Origin: Bacteroides sp. GM023
GTDB lineage: Bacteria; Bacteroidota; Bacteroidia; Bacteroidales; Bacteroidaceae
DNA: 64,000 nt
Direction: 5' to 3'
Assembly: GCF_014750685.1 (NCBI RefSeq)
Contig: NZ_JAAXGE010000007.1
Span: forward strand, 1-64,000
The notes under the pieces are model-generated. The model saw only the letters and a program-made list of their open reading frames with translations. It did not search any database and was not told where the DNA came from. Shown one piece after another: positions 1-8,377 of the stretch. Made by a program: the position numbers and the translations under genes. The number at the start of each line of letters is the position of its first letter. Position 1 is the stretch's first letter.

Positions 1-23
1 GTGTGAGAGGTCGGAAAATGAAA

Positions 24-56
24 GTAGGAAGAAAACTACTTTTATTTTCCTCCTAC
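24..56 (-). terminator. Probable intrinsic terminator of gyrB
   Basis: Two 12-nt arms (24-35 and 45-56) pair with one wobble around a 9-nt loop. Read on the minus strand, the stem is followed by a T-rich stretch. It lies about 45 bp beyond the gyrB stop, where a terminator for that gene would sit. Confidence 0.6.
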
Positions 57-102
57 TCGATTGTAAGATGTGAGGTTGGTTTATAAAAACGTAATATAAT
101 AA

Positions 103-2061
103 TTATGCATCGATATTTGCATACGTTGCATTCTCTTCAATAAATTCGCGGCGCGGTCCTACGTCTTCCCCCATCAACATGGAGAATACATAATCGGCTT
201 CTGCTGCGTTGTCGATATTTACCTGTTTCAGCATACGGTTTTCGGGGTCCATAGTCGTTTCCCACAATTGCTGGGCGTTCATTTCACCCAAACCTTTGTA
301 GCGTTGAGTATGAACAGCGTTTTCAGAACCGCCACCATACGTATCGATAAACTTCTGGCGTTGGGCATCTGTCCAGCAATACTCTTCAACTTTACCCTTC
401 TTGCAGAGATAAAGCGGCGGAGTAGCAATGTACAGATAACCGTTCTGAATAATCTGCGGCATATAACGGAAGAAGAACGTCATAATCAATGTGTCGATGT
501 GGGAACCATCGACGTCGGCATCGGTCATGATGATAATCTTGTGATAGCGAAGTTTTGCAATGTTCGCTTCTTTGCTATCCTCTTCAGTTCCGATAGTAAC
601 GCCCAGAGCTGTATAGATATTACGGATTTCATCGCTTTCCAAAGCCTTGTGATACATAGCCTTCTCTACGTTCAGAATCTTACCGCGCAACGGAAGGATA
701 GCCTGAAACATACGGTTACGTCCCTGCTTGGCAGTACCACCTGCCGAGTCACCCTCGACGAGGAACAACTCGCACTTGGTTGCGTCCTTATCCGAACAGT
801 CCGCCAACTTACCCGGCAAACCGCCACCTGACATCGGAGACTTGCGTTGCACCATTTCACGGGCTTTCCGGGCAGCGTGACGTGCAGTAGCGGCCAGGAT
901 CACCTTGTCAACGATAATCTTCGCTTCCTTCGGGTGTTCTTCCAGATAATATGCTAAAACTTCACCTACTGCCTGATCCACAGCACCCATCACTTCGTTG
1001 TTACCCAACTTAGTCTTAGTCTGTCCTTCAAACTGCGGTTCAGCTACTTTTACAGAAATAACGGCGGTCAAACCTTCGCGGAAGTCATCTCCTGAGATTT
1101 CCACTTTCACCTTTTCCAGCATCTTGCTGTCCTCGGCATACTTCTTCAGCGTACGAGTCAGTGCACGGCGGAAACCTGCCAGATGCGTACCACCTTCTAT
1201 CGTGTTGATATTGTTAACGTACGAGTGAACGTTTTCAGAGAATCCTGTATTGTACATGATAGCCACTTCGATAGGAATTCCCTGCTTCTCTGTGCTCAGA
1301 TAGATAACGTCATTAATCAAGTGTTCGCGTGAAGACTCGATGAAACGTACGAATTCTCTCAAACCTTCTTCCGAATAGAACTGCTCGCTCTTGAAGCTGC
1401 CGTCCTCATTTACTACCCGGCGATCGGTCAGGGAGATAGCGAGACCTGCATTCAAATAAGCCAGCTCACGTAGACGTGAAGCCAGAATCTTGTAATCATA
1501 TACAGTTTCCGTGAAGATAGTGTCGTCCGGCCAGAACTGCTGACGAGTTCCCGTGATTTCGGCAGTACCGATCTCTTTTACAGAGTAAAGCGGTTTACCT
1601 ATTTCGTACTCCTGCTGATAAGTTTTGCCACCACGGAATACTTGCGTCGTCATGTGAGCAGACAGCGCGTTCACACAAGACATACCTACACCGTGCAAAC
1701 CTCCGGAAACTTTATAAGATCCTTTGTCGAATTTACCTCCGGCATGCAGTACGGTCATGGCAACTTCCAGGGCCGACTTCTTTTCCTTTTCATGATAGTC
1801 AACCGGAATACCGCGTCCGTTGTCCTGTACTGTGATTGAATTGTCTTCGTTGATTGTCACTTCGATATGGTCGCAATAGCCGGCCAATGCTTCGTCGATA
1901 GAGTTGTCAACGATTTCGTATACCAAGTGGTGAAGTCCCTTTACGCTGATGTCACCGATGTACATCGCAGGGCGTTTTCTTACTGCTTCAAGACCTTCCA
2001 ATACTTGGATACTATCCGCAGAATAAGACCCGTTATTGGGAGTGATTTGTTCTTCGCTCAT
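103..2061 (-). CDS. gyrB: DNA gyrase subunit B
   Basis: ATPase subunit of the type II topoisomerase that introduces negative supercoils; it works with GyrA. The 652 residues show the GHKL ATPase region (NSIDEALAGY near 53, DNGRGIP near 82, GGLHGVGMSCVNALS near 121), the transducer domain, then the Toprim domain with catalytic EGDSAGG at 437-443 and DADVDGS at 515-521. The C-terminal tail has QRYKGLGEMNAQQLW, which fits GyrB better than ParE. Length is typical for Bacteroidetes GyrB, which lacks the insert of the E. coli protein. It is transcribed alone from a consensus-like Bacteroides promoter just upstream and closed by a hairpin downstream. Confidence 0.97.
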   Translation of the reverse strand: MSEEQITPNNGSYSADSIQVLEGLEAVRKRPAMYIGDISVKGLHHLVYEIVDNSIDEALAGYCDHIEVTINEDNSITVQDNGRGIPVDYHEKEKKSALEVAMTVLHAGGKFDKGSYKVSGGLHGVGMSCVNALSAHMTTQVFRGGKTYQQEYEIGKPLYSVKEIGTAEITGTRQQFWPDDTIFTETVYDYKILASRLRELAYLNAGLAISLTDRRVVNEDGSFKSEQFYSEEGLREFVRFIESSREHLINDVIYLSTEKQGIPIEVAIMYNTGFSENVHSYVNNINTIEGGTHLAGFRRALTRTLKKYAEDSKMLEKVKVEISGDDFREGLTAVISVKVAEPQFEGQTKTKLGNNEVMGAVDQAVGEVLAYYLEEHPKEAKIIVDKVILAATARHAARKAREMVQRKSPMSGGGLPGKLADCSDKDATKCELFLVEGDSAGGTAKQGRNRMFQAILPLRGKILNVEKAMYHKALESDEIRNIYTALGVTIGTEEDSKEANIAKLRYHKIIIMTDADVDGSHIDTLIMTFFFRYMPQIIQNGYLYIATPPLYLCKKGKVEEYCWTDAQRQKFIDTYGGGSENAVHTQRYKGLGEMNAQQLWETTMDPENRMLKQVNIDNAAEADYVFSMLMGEDVGPRREFIEENATYANIDA

Positions 2062-2089
2062 AATTGCCTTTCTAACTTTAATAACAGAG

Positions 2090-2120
2090 CAAATATAGTG
2101 AAAATTGTCGACTTGGCGAA
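2090..2120 (-). promoter_or_regulatory. gyrB promoter, Bacteroides type
   Basis: On the minus strand TATATTTG (2090-2097) matches the -7 consensus TAnnTTTG. A -33 element TTCG (2117-2120, 3 of 4 matches to TTTG) lies 19 nt upstream. Transcription would start about 20 nt before the gyrB ATG. Confidence 0.6.
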
Positions 2121-2203
2121 GAATAAATGGTGAAAAATGACGAATGAAAGTGGATTCTCTGCTTTCTTAACAGAACTGATATTCAAGTGTTTATAAACAA
2201 GAA

Positions 2204-2228
2204 AGGCCGAACTTCTGAAGTTCAGCCT
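2204..2228 (-). terminator. Terminator of the tRNA-Glu/rpsT unit
   Basis: A 25-nt near-perfect inverted repeat (AGGCTGAAC ... GTTCGGCCT on the minus strand) lies 30 bp after the rpsT stop and is followed by TTCTTGTTT. Its placement and T-rich tail fit an intrinsic terminator. Confidence 0.7.
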
Positions 2229-2260
2229 GATGCTATAGTAGAATTGTTAAATTCTTGTTA

Positions 2261-2515
2261 TTAAGCGAGCTTGTTGATATAGAGAGCCAACTTAGATTTC
2301 AGATTGCTAGCTTTATTCTTGTGAATCACATTTGTTTTAGCTAACTTATCCAACATCTTTGTAATGCCCGGATACATTGCAACTGCTTCTGCTTTATCAG
2401 TAGTTGCGCGAAGCTTTCTAACAGCGTTTCTCATGGTCTTGCCATAATATCTGTTGTGAAGTCTTCTAGTCTCTTCTTGTCTGATTCTTTTCAGTGATGA
2501 TTTATGATTTGCCAT
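2261..2515 (-). CDS. rpsT: 30S ribosomal protein S20
   Basis: Small basic ribosomal protein that binds 16S rRNA in the body of the 30S subunit. The 84-residue product starts MANHKSSLKRIRQ and has the lysine/arginine-rich helices of S20, with NVIHKNKASNLKSKLA near the C-terminus, and the family's usual length. It follows tRNA-Glu on the same strand with about 43 bp between them, and the only promoter-like sequence is upstream of the tRNA. The two are therefore probably cotranscribed and separated by tRNA processing. A hairpin terminator follows. Confidence 0.96.
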   Translation of the reverse strand: MANHKSSLKRIRQEETRRLHNRYYGKTMRNAVRKLRATTDKAEAVAMYPGITKMLDKLAKTNVIHKNKASNLKSKLALYINKLA

Positions 2516-2558
2516 CTCGACTAATCTGTTTTTTTAGTTCTTTTATTCTTTTAACTTG

Positions 2559-2630
2559 TAGCCCGTGGGGGAGTCGAACCCCCCTTTCAAGAATGAAAAT
2601 CTTGCGTCCTAACCGATAGACGAACGGGCC
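2559..2630 (-). tRNA. tRNA-Glu (anticodon TTC)
   Basis: The minus strand folds as a cloverleaf: acceptor GGCCCGT pairs with ACGGGCT (first pair G-U), D arm around TCTATCGGTTAGGA, anticodon stem CAAGA/TCTTG enclosing loop TTTTCAT (anticodon TTC), and T arm GGGGG TTCGACT CCCCC. The discriminator A is at 2559. CCA is not fully encoded (CA follows). It lies directly upstream of rpsT. Confidence 0.96.
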
Positions 2631-2693
2631 ATCCTATTGTTGCATTTCTGCTTTTGCTTTCTTGAACCAGTGTTTGTTTCTCGATTGCGGATG

Positions 2694-2724
2694 CAAAGGT
2701 AGGAACTTTTTTTAAACTGACAAA
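2694..2724 (-). promoter_or_regulatory. Promoter of tRNA-Glu/rpsT
   Basis: On the minus strand TTTG (2721-2724) and TACCTTTG (2694-2701) are exact matches to the Bacteroides -33 and -7 elements, separated by 19 nt. The start point would be about 55 bp before the tRNA 5' end. Confidence 0.8.
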
Positions 2725-2972
2725 CAATTAGCGAAAAAAAATAGAAGAAAATTTCACCTTTCTTCTATTGATATCTTATTATGCGCTGATATTCAATAAA
2801 ATAAATACCTTCTTTATGAATGAAAATTTTTCTCTCTTCTGCAAGAAAGCTGACGGACATGTTTTCACATATACCTTATTATATATAGAGAATGAAAAAA
2901 CTACATATTTGTGTCTTTTATTTGTAACTAAATGATTATTTTGACGACTAACGGGACAAATACCTTCAAAAG
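2725..2972. other. AT-rich spacer between divergent units
   Basis: No credible coding sequence. It separates the minus-strand tRNA promoter from the plus-strand sigma-factor operon. Two weak -7-like matches on the plus strand (CATATTTG and TTTATTTG, about 2904-2925) are the only promoter candidates for the sigma operon, and I see no clear -33 partner. Confidence 0.4.
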
Positions 2973-3446
2973 ATGAATGACAATAAAGAATTTATAGACA
3001 TACTGCTGCAAAACAAGCGTATCATTTATAAGGTATGTTTCATGTATGCGAATGACAATGATGATATAAATGACTTGTATCAGGATGTTGTTCTTAATCT
3101 GTGGAAGGCATGGCCGTCTTTTAAAGGTAACAGTAGTGTGAGTACATGGATCTACCGGGTTGCGCTCAACACTTGCATCACCGGTTTCCGGAAGAAAAGG
3201 AACTATGACTATGTGCCTCTCAAACAGGACATAGATATACTGGACGATTGCGAGCATGATGAATTCCTGAAACAGATGTACCAGCTTATACACCGGTTGG
3301 ATAGCGTGGACAAAATGTACATCATGCTTTGGCTGGATGAGAAAAATTATGATGAGATAGCCGAGATTGTAGGGGTGAGCCGCAATAATGTGGCAATCCG
3401 TCTCCATCGCATCAAAGAGAAATTGAAAAAGATGTCTAACCAATAA
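2973..3446 (+). CDS. RNA polymerase ECF-type sigma factor
   Basis: An alternative sigma factor that would direct RNA polymerase to a small regulon. The 157 residues contain only sigma regions 2 and 4. Region 2 is seen at about 25-75 (DDINDLYQDVVLNLWKAW, then SVSTWIYRVALNTCITGFRKK). Region 4 is at about 105-155 (LDSVDKMYIMLWLDEKNYDEIAEIVGVSRNNVAIRLHRIKEKL), with the helix-turn-helix recognition helix near SRNNVAIRLH. The stop is followed immediately by the ATG of a membrane protein, the usual place for a regulatory partner. Target genes are not evident. Confidence 0.88.
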   Translation: MNDNKEFIDILLQNKRIIYKVCFMYANDNDDINDLYQDVVLNLWKAWPSFKGNSSVSTWIYRVALNTCITGFRKKRNYDYVPLKQDIDILDDCEHDEFLKQMYQLIHRLDSVDKMYIMLWLDEKNYDEIAEIVGVSRNNVAIRLHRIKEKLKKMSNQ

Positions 3447-4040
3447 ATGAATGACGATATGGAACTTGATGATTTAAAGAAAGCGTGGGGCAAATTCAAT
3501 GATAAGGTTAATGAACAGGCACTTGTTGAAAGCCGGCAGATAGAACAGATGCTCGCTAAAAAGAGAATGACCAATTATAAGAAGTTGTTATGGTATGAAG
3601 GCATTTCCCTGGGGATTCTGTTCTTATTGCTCCTGAATCTATGCTTATCTTTTCTAGTGGAGCCTTTCTATCTGACGATTTTAGATGTGCCAATCTCTAT
3701 CATTATCCTGACGGCTTTTGGAGTAAACGTATTCCAATATTATAAGCTGAGGCAGGCAGGATGCATGAAGTACGACTTGGAGCATCAGATACTTTATATC
3801 TTACAGTACAGGGCTTCGCTCTATTGGGGATACATCTGTGTCTGTATTGCTATCATCCCGGGAGTTGTATTGTTTATCATCTACGCTGATATGCTTTGGG
3901 GATGCATTATTGTCGGTTTTGTGGCATTAGCCACCCTTCTCGATGTTTTTATATTCGGACATCTGTTCAGGAAAATCGAAAAGATGCTCGAAGCCAATAA
4001 AGAACTGAAGAGACTCGTAAAGACGATGCACGACCATTAA
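3447..4040 (+). CDS. Membrane protein in sigma-factor operon, possible anti-sigma role
   Basis: Starts on the base after the sigma-factor stop, so the two are probably translationally coupled. The 197 residues have a charged cytoplasmic N-terminus (LDDLKKAWGKFNDKVNEQ, about 7-24) of the kind seen in Bacteroides sigma-associated membrane proteins. Then come about four transmembrane segments (roughly 50-70, 76-95, 125-148 and 150-172) and a basic tail (KIEKMLEANKELKRLVKTMHDH). It has no zinc-binding anti-sigma motif. A role in holding the sigma factor at the membrane is inferred only from order and topology. Confidence 0.6.
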   Translation: MNDDMELDDLKKAWGKFNDKVNEQALVESRQIEQMLAKKRMTNYKKLLWYEGISLGILFLLLLNLCLSFLVEPFYLTILDVPISIIILTAFGVNVFQYYKLRQAGCMKYDLEHQILYILQYRASLYWGYICVCIAIIPGVVLFIIYADMLWGCIIVGFVALATLLDVFIFGHLFRKIEKMLEANKELKRLVKTMHDH

Positions 4041-4095
4041 GTAATGGAACGTTAACAGGATATTCCCAGTAATAATCACTTAAAAAATAAATAGT

Positions 4096-4674
4096 ATGAG
4101 AACCTTTTTATTTACCTCCTTTCTATTGCTCCTTTGGTGCAGCTTTTCTTCATCGACCCATGAGATTGTTCGTCCTGACGGTTGGTATTACGTGATTGAT
4201 ATGGAGACTGACAGCTTGTCTGACACCCCCATCGTAACCCTTAAAGATTTCGCCAAACTAAAACTGGATTCAACGCAGAGTGCGGAGACGGATAGCATAA
4301 CCTACCGTATCTTCGGCCGGCTGACAGAATCCGGAAGAAAAGTGTGGGCGGAAGCAACGGAGAAATCAATTGGTAAACATGTCGCGTTTCTATTTAACGG
4401 CGTCATTCTCACAGCCCCTTTAGTGAATTGTAGAATAGAAAATGGCAATTTCTTTATTACAACAGACCAGGACTATGATATGAAGTTGCTATATGAGCAG
4501 ATACGTCAGGCATCCGGCTGCACTGAAGAATTTGGTTTTGTAGATGAACTTGGTCGGGGAGAGACGACAACTGCATTCTGGCTGATAAGAGGTGGGCTGA
4601 TTATCTTAGCTCTGGCTATTTTGTATCTTGGTTTCCTGCGGTTGAGAAAGATTAAGAAGACTACTTCGAGGTGA
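4096..4674 (+). CDS. Exported protein with a SecD P1-head-like domain and C-terminal membrane anchor
   Basis: The 192 residues have a signal peptide (1-21), an exported domain and one C-terminal transmembrane helix (about 161-181) followed by RLRKIKK. The central stretch LTESGRKVWAEATEKSIGK, then HVAFLFNGVILTAPLVNC, then RIENGNFFITT closely follows the pattern of the SecD periplasmic head subdomain (IGK.iAivLdG.v.saP.vn..I..G...I). SecD itself is over 500 residues with six membrane helices, so this is a stand-alone version of that fold. It sits 55 bp after the membrane protein in the sigma operon and may be a client or sensor of that system. Function is unknown. Confidence 0.6.
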   Translation: MRTFLFTSFLLLLWCSFSSSTHEIVRPDGWYYVIDMETDSLSDTPIVTLKDFAKLKLDSTQSAETDSITYRIFGRLTESGRKVWAEATEKSIGKHVAFLFNGVILTAPLVNCRIENGNFFITTDQDYDMKLLYEQIRQASGCTEEFGFVDELGRGETTTAFWLIRGGLIILALAILYLGFLRLRKIKKTTSR

Positions 4675-4720
4675 GGCAGGAAGTCCTGTTTTATTCTTCT
4701 GCATCACGAAGTGGTATATT

Positions 4721-4764
4721 CGAGAATGAGGTATTACATCATCAGACGCAATACCTCATTCTCG
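4721..4764. terminator. Bidirectional terminator between convergent genes
   Basis: A perfect 15-bp inverted repeat (4721-4735 with 4750-4764, arm CGAGAATGAGGTATT) has a 14-nt loop and AT-rich flanks. It lies between the ends of the plus-strand sigma operon (4674) and the minus-strand nuclease-like gene (4798). Confidence 0.65.
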
Positions 4765-4797
4765 CAGAATATTTCTTAGGTATATCTTATAGTTTGT

Positions 4798-6537
4798 TTA
4801 TACCTCTTCCACCTTTGTCAATTGCCAACCTTGAAATACTAATATAATACTTTTCAGTTCTGTGGCTCCCTTATCTTGTAGAATCCATTCGCTTGTCGCA
4901 TATTGCTTCAGTTGGAGGTTGGCATCGGCTAGCAATTTTTCCATCTCTATCTCAGAAGCATCCCGTTTGGCGTACTTCACTTCAATGCAATAACTGTACA
5001 TCATGTCGGGAAGTTGCAACAGGCGGGGTTGCAGAAAAATATCCGCATATCCTTTGTTGCTTTCATATTCGGGGCGGGCGATATAGTAACTATTTAGACC
5101 TAAATAAGCGAGTATGAAAGCTTTTACATGTGCTTCTCCTTCAATAAACTCACGAATACTACTTTGGTTGGCCAAGCGTTCGGCAATATATTTGAAGTAA
5201 GGATTCCAATTACCTTCGTAAGCCATGTCGTACATCAAGATATTTAACTTTTCCACATCCAGACTGAGATCTGTTGCTTGTTGATAAATATCGGTCATAT
5301 AGCCGTAGAGTTGCTCGCGGACAGTTTGGTTGGGGATAGATAGTATATTCATCGGCCCTCGTGTACCATTGATAGTGAGCATGCCATAATAGTAGAGCAG
5401 GCTCTTGAAATTCTTCGCTTTGATAATGTCTTCAGTCGGGAAGCTATCGGCAATAATTCCGGTTGTAGAGCCTTTTTCCACAATCTCCTGAACAACACTG
5501 GCATTTTCTCCGAAAGTCCTGTCTACGTGGATAAGATGTCGTAGCTTGTTATAGTCAGTGCGAATGTTTGCATCGAGCATATTGTCGGGAATATGTTTGT
5601 TCAGCAAGTAGCGGTTCATGAAATAGAGTACCATATCCGAGTTGTACATAGACGGCTCATTTAGTGATTTTGTCGAGAAGCAATAATTGTCATACCACGG
5701 TTTCATGATGTTTATCAACTCATTTGTAGTGTGTGGTAGCTTCATACAGTTTTGATAGTAGTCTATTAAGGCACGTACCTCGTATTCATTGAAACCTATC
5801 ATATTGTTGAATACCGAATTACTGCTGTAATTGTCCGCAATGTTGAATCCGCTGGTAAGGTCGTCCATTGTTACGGGGCTGACTCCGGTGAGGAAAATAC
5901 GTTCGATGACTGAATTTGAATAATCCTTCACTACTTTGAGGAATCCTCGAAAGAATCCGCTTCCATGTGTAATGCCGTGATAACGCTCGTTGCCATAATC
6001 TACCAGAATATTATTGGCAAAGTTATCATATTCATCAAGGATAAGGTATATTTTTTGTTCCTTACTTTTTGCAGACAGACATAAGAATCCTAATATCGCA
6101 TCTGCGGTATTGTATTGGTTTACTTCTTCTACGATATCTTTTCCTAATATATCACTATAATCTTTAGCAAATGCAGTCATGACTAACTTGCAATAGGTAT
6201 TGAATGTCTCTTCTAAGCGTTCTATATTGGTGGATATACTACTGAAATTGAGTGTTAATACCAGATATTTGTTACGGTTGGGTGTGGGATGCTTGCCTAT
6301 ATATAGCCCATCAAAGATATTCTCAAACTTATCTTTCTTATTGACATCGTAATAAAGGCTGAGCATATTCAGAAAAAGGCTCTTCCCGAAACGACGGGGG
6401 CGGACAAAGAAGAAAAAACGGCTTGTGTTTTCTACCAAGGTAATATAGCGTGTCTTGTCTACATAGTAATAGTTATCACAGATAATGGACTCGAAGTTCG
6501 TCATTCCATAGGGTATTTTCTTTATTTCTGTATTCAT
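4798..6537 (-). CDS. AAA-ATPase-like / PD-(D/E)XK nuclease family protein
   Basis: Belongs to a family expanded in Bacteroidetes that couples an AAA-like ATPase (AAA-ATPase_like) to a degenerate-looking PD-(D/E)XK domain. The start chosen gives 579 residues beginning MNTEIKKIPYGMTNFE, the usual N-terminus of the family; an upstream in-frame ATG at 6564 adds nine residues. Visible motifs are the Walker A-like RPRRFGKS (about 41-48), the Walker B-like YLILDEYDNF, and near the C-terminus GYADIFLQPR...YCIEVKYAK, which supplies the D...ExK nuclease pattern. Cellular role is not established; defence or mobile-element functions have been suggested. It is a single gene, with a palindrome array (6796-6893) upstream. 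Confidence 0.8.
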   Translation of the reverse strand: MNTEIKKIPYGMTNFESIICDNYYYVDKTRYITLVENTSRFFFFVRPRRFGKSLFLNMLSLYYDVNKKDKFENIFDGLYIGKHPTPNRNKYLVLTLNFSSISTNIERLEETFNTYCKLVMTAFAKDYSDILGKDIVEEVNQYNTADAILGFLCLSAKSKEQKIYLILDEYDNFANNILVDYGNERYHGITHGSGFFRGFLKVVKDYSNSVIERIFLTGVSPVTMDDLTSGFNIADNYSSNSVFNNMIGFNEYEVRALIDYYQNCMKLPHTTNELINIMKPWYDNYCFSTKSLNEPSMYNSDMVLYFMNRYLLNKHIPDNMLDANIRTDYNKLRHLIHVDRTFGENASVVQEIVEKGSTTGIIADSFPTEDIIKAKNFKSLLYYYGMLTINGTRGPMNILSIPNQTVREQLYGYMTDIYQQATDLSLDVEKLNILMYDMAYEGNWNPYFKYIAERLANQSSIREFIEGEAHVKAFILAYLGLNSYYIARPEYESNKGYADIFLQPRLLQLPDMMYSYCIEVKYAKRDASEIEMEKLLADANLQLKQYATSEWILQDKGATELKSIILVFQGWQLTKVEEV

Positions 6538-6795
6538 AACCGCTCTTTTTGATGTTGAGAACAAAAATAGCTTATTTTCTTCTATCCGACAATTAAACAG
6601 ATGTTTATTCTTGTTCTTTATCCCATTGTCTTACCGGATAATAACTTTTTTATTACTTATGAGAATCAGTAGTTGAATTAGAGTAAAACCGGTATAGAAA
6701 TGAATATATTCATTTTTTGCAGATTATAATTACTCCCTCTATGTACTATAACTATTCCGGGGATATACTAAATATAATCACCTCGGATGCACAAT
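6538..6795. other. AT-rich intergenic DNA
   Basis: No coding sequence recognised. It lies between the nuclease-like gene and the palindrome array, and presumably carries the promoter of the nuclease-like gene, but I see no exact TAnnTTTG on the minus strand close to its start. Confidence 0.3.
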
Positions 6796-6893
6796 TTAAT
6801 TCGTCGGACTATAGTGCGACGCAAAGTTGACTATAGTCTCTCTTTCGAAGCACTATAGTCCGACGAAAGATACACTATAGTCCGACGAATTAA
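6796..6893. repeat. Palindrome array A: four ACTATAGT cores, 22-bp period
   Basis: The self-complementary octamer ACTATAGT occurs at 6808, 6830, 6852 and 6874, exactly 22 bp apart. Copies 1, 3 and 4 carry GTCGG or CCGAC flanks that extend the dyad (copy 1 reads CGTCGGACTATAGTGCGACG). The whole block is bounded by a perfect 21-bp inverted repeat (6796-6816 with 6873-6893). It sits in the 479-bp gap upstream of the nuclease-like gene and downstream of a lipoprotein gene. It is non-coding and of unknown function. Confidence 0.85.
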
Positions 6894-7016
6894 TTTATGC
6901 ACTCGAAGATGCTACTTTATACAGAGCTAGGAATTAAATTTAGTGCTCGAATTCCTTGCCGAAAAGCATTTGATTCAAAACCGTACCATTCTAATTCAAC
7001 TATTGATTCGTATTGC

Positions 7017-7742
7017 TTATTTAACGTTAACTTCCACAATTGTAAAAACATTATTCAAGCGGATATAAAGTTCATAGGTTCCATAAGGCCCGCTGACTAT
7101 ATCTGGTGTCTTAGTTAGAGTTATTGTTAATTTGTTATTGGTGGATGTTATATCTAATGCTTTTTTCCCTGCAGAATGCTCTTTTAAGAAAAACTCAGAA
7201 TTTCGGGGTAATGTTAATTCAACCGTTTCGCCTATGCAGTGAAGACTTCCAATAGTATGCTCATATGGCGGCAATTTATTGTTCTCAGGAACTACTGGTA
7301 TGTATTTTACAATAGCACCGGTGGTAATATCGCCATTTGATATTTTGGATACAACATAGGCTTGGTAGTAACTAGACTCAACTTGGATGGCGCGATTGCC
7401 TGACGGGAAATCTACAAGTGTGCGTTTATCGAAAATCTGATAGATATGCCCGGGGACTACTGCTACTTCGTGTGTGAGATTGGTTAAAGAGGGAGGAATG
7501 TTTGCTCCGACTCCTGAGCCATTTCCGACATCAGAAATGAAATTAGAAGAGGCGATGAAATTATTAGCTTCATTGATATAAACACCTGATTCACCTAGGA
7601 AGGTTTTTCCGTTGTGTTCATTAAGCATATTAAGTGTAATGGTGTCTGTTGGGTCATTTGGGGTGTCATCATCACTACAACTTATGAAATATACTGTGCA
7701 AAGGGATAATAAAGAAATCCCAATAATTTTTTTCGTATTCAT
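7017..7742 (-). CDS. Hypothetical lipoprotein
   Basis: The 241 residues begin with a lipoprotein signal (basic N-terminus, hydrophobic core, lipobox ending FISC at Cys22), followed by SDDD, a surface-export-like acidic stretch. The rest is rich in beta-strand patterns with no catalytic motif I recognise (VPGHIYQIFDKRTLVDFPSG, then IGETVELTLPRNSEFFLKE). The later part (about 160-241) looks like an Ig-like beta-sandwich. It may belong to the DUF5036 group, but I am unsure. It lies 33 bp after the upstream lipoprotein gene on the same strand and is probably cotranscribed with it. Confidence 0.6.
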   Translation of the reverse strand: MNTKKIIGISLLSLCTVYFISCSDDDTPNDPTDTITLNMLNEHNGKTFLGESGVYINEANNFIASSNFISDVGNGSGVGANIPPSLTNLTHEVAVVPGHIYQIFDKRTLVDFPSGNRAIQVESSYYQAYVVSKISNGDITTGAIVKYIPVVPENNKLPPYEHTIGSLHCIGETVELTLPRNSEFFLKEHSAGKKALDITSTNNKLTITLTKTPDIVSGPYGTYELYIRLNNVFTIVEVNVK

Positions 7743-7775
7743 AATTCTTTAAAATAGATTGACTTAATTAATAAT

Positions 7776-8363
7776 TTATTTGAGAGTGGTACTTAAAAAG
7801 AACTTATCAATGTAATAGTAAGTATCTTTTGAAGTACTACGAAATAGTAATTGTAGCTTGTATTTTCCTTTAGGATATTCTTCTTGAGGTGGTAAAAAGA
7901 TTTTGATTTGAATACTTTTCTGGGAGGGTATTGAGTATCCAATGTCATTTTTTACATAATTATTTGGATAAACTAGAGGAAGCCATGAATCATCACTTTC
8001 CTTATAGTATGAAAATATATTGTTAATATAGAAAATTGTATCATTTGTATTATTTGTAATTTCAGTTTTCAAGAATCCATCCTTTGAACAAGGGTCTTGT
8101 AATAAGAGGCTAACTTTTATTTTCTCATTTATCCTTTTTATAAGCTCTTTGCCTTGCATTTGTTTTTCTTCTACAATAGTTTCTCCAGGTTCGATAGAAT
8201 TGATGAAATGTGACGCATCCATTTTATGTGAATTTAGAGAGTCGGTACTATTTTCATATTCAAGGTTTATGGTGTTTCTTGAATTATTTGTTTTATTATG
8301 ACAACTGATTAGTATTAATAAAACAATTCCATTAATTATTAATATAGATATTAATTTGAACAT
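7776..8363 (-). CDS. Lipoprotein with a bacterial Ig-like domain
   Basis: The 195 residues have a hydrophobic signal (about 1-20) with lipobox LISC. The C-terminal half follows a recurrent Ig-like pattern: LKTEITNNTNDTIFYINNIFSYY, then DSWLPLVYP, IPSQKSIQIKIFLP, and a final PKGKYKLQLLFRS, resembling the small Ig-like domains of immunity- or inhibitor-type lipoproteins. It sits behind a strong hairpin (8378-8409) that separates it from the protease/toxin unit, so it may have its own promoter or depend on read-through. An immunity-like role for the neighbouring toxin-like genes is possible but only inferred from position. Confidence 0.55.
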   Translation of the reverse strand: MFKLISILIINGIVLLILISCHNKTNNSRNTINLEYENSTDSLNSHKMDASHFINSIEPGETIVEEKQMQGKELIKRINEKIKVSLLLQDPCSKDGFLKTEITNNTNDTIFYINNIFSYYKESDDSWLPLVYPNNYVKNDIGYSIPSQKSIQIKIFLPPQEEYPKGKYKLQLLFRSTSKDTYYYIDKFFLSTTLK

Positions 8364-8377
8364 AGATTAAATATGAA

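Noticed and set aside
268..831. 187-codon open frame opposite gyrB
   Set aside because: Antisense shadow of a certain gyrB gene, with no protein-family signal.
2559..2630. tRNA-Glu as an attachment site for an integrated element
   Set aside because: No integrase, no duplicated tRNA 3' end and no mobile genes beside it.
6796..6893. Invertible promoter (phase-variation switch) bounded by 21-bp inverted repeats
   Set aside because: The 56-bp interior holds more copies of the same repeat and no TAnnTTTG promoter in either orientation. No recombinase gene is nearby.
6897..7118. 73-codon plus-strand frame between array A and the lipoprotein gene
   Set aside because: Half of it is antisense to the lipoprotein gene and the rest is AT-rich spacer. 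No start context or family match.
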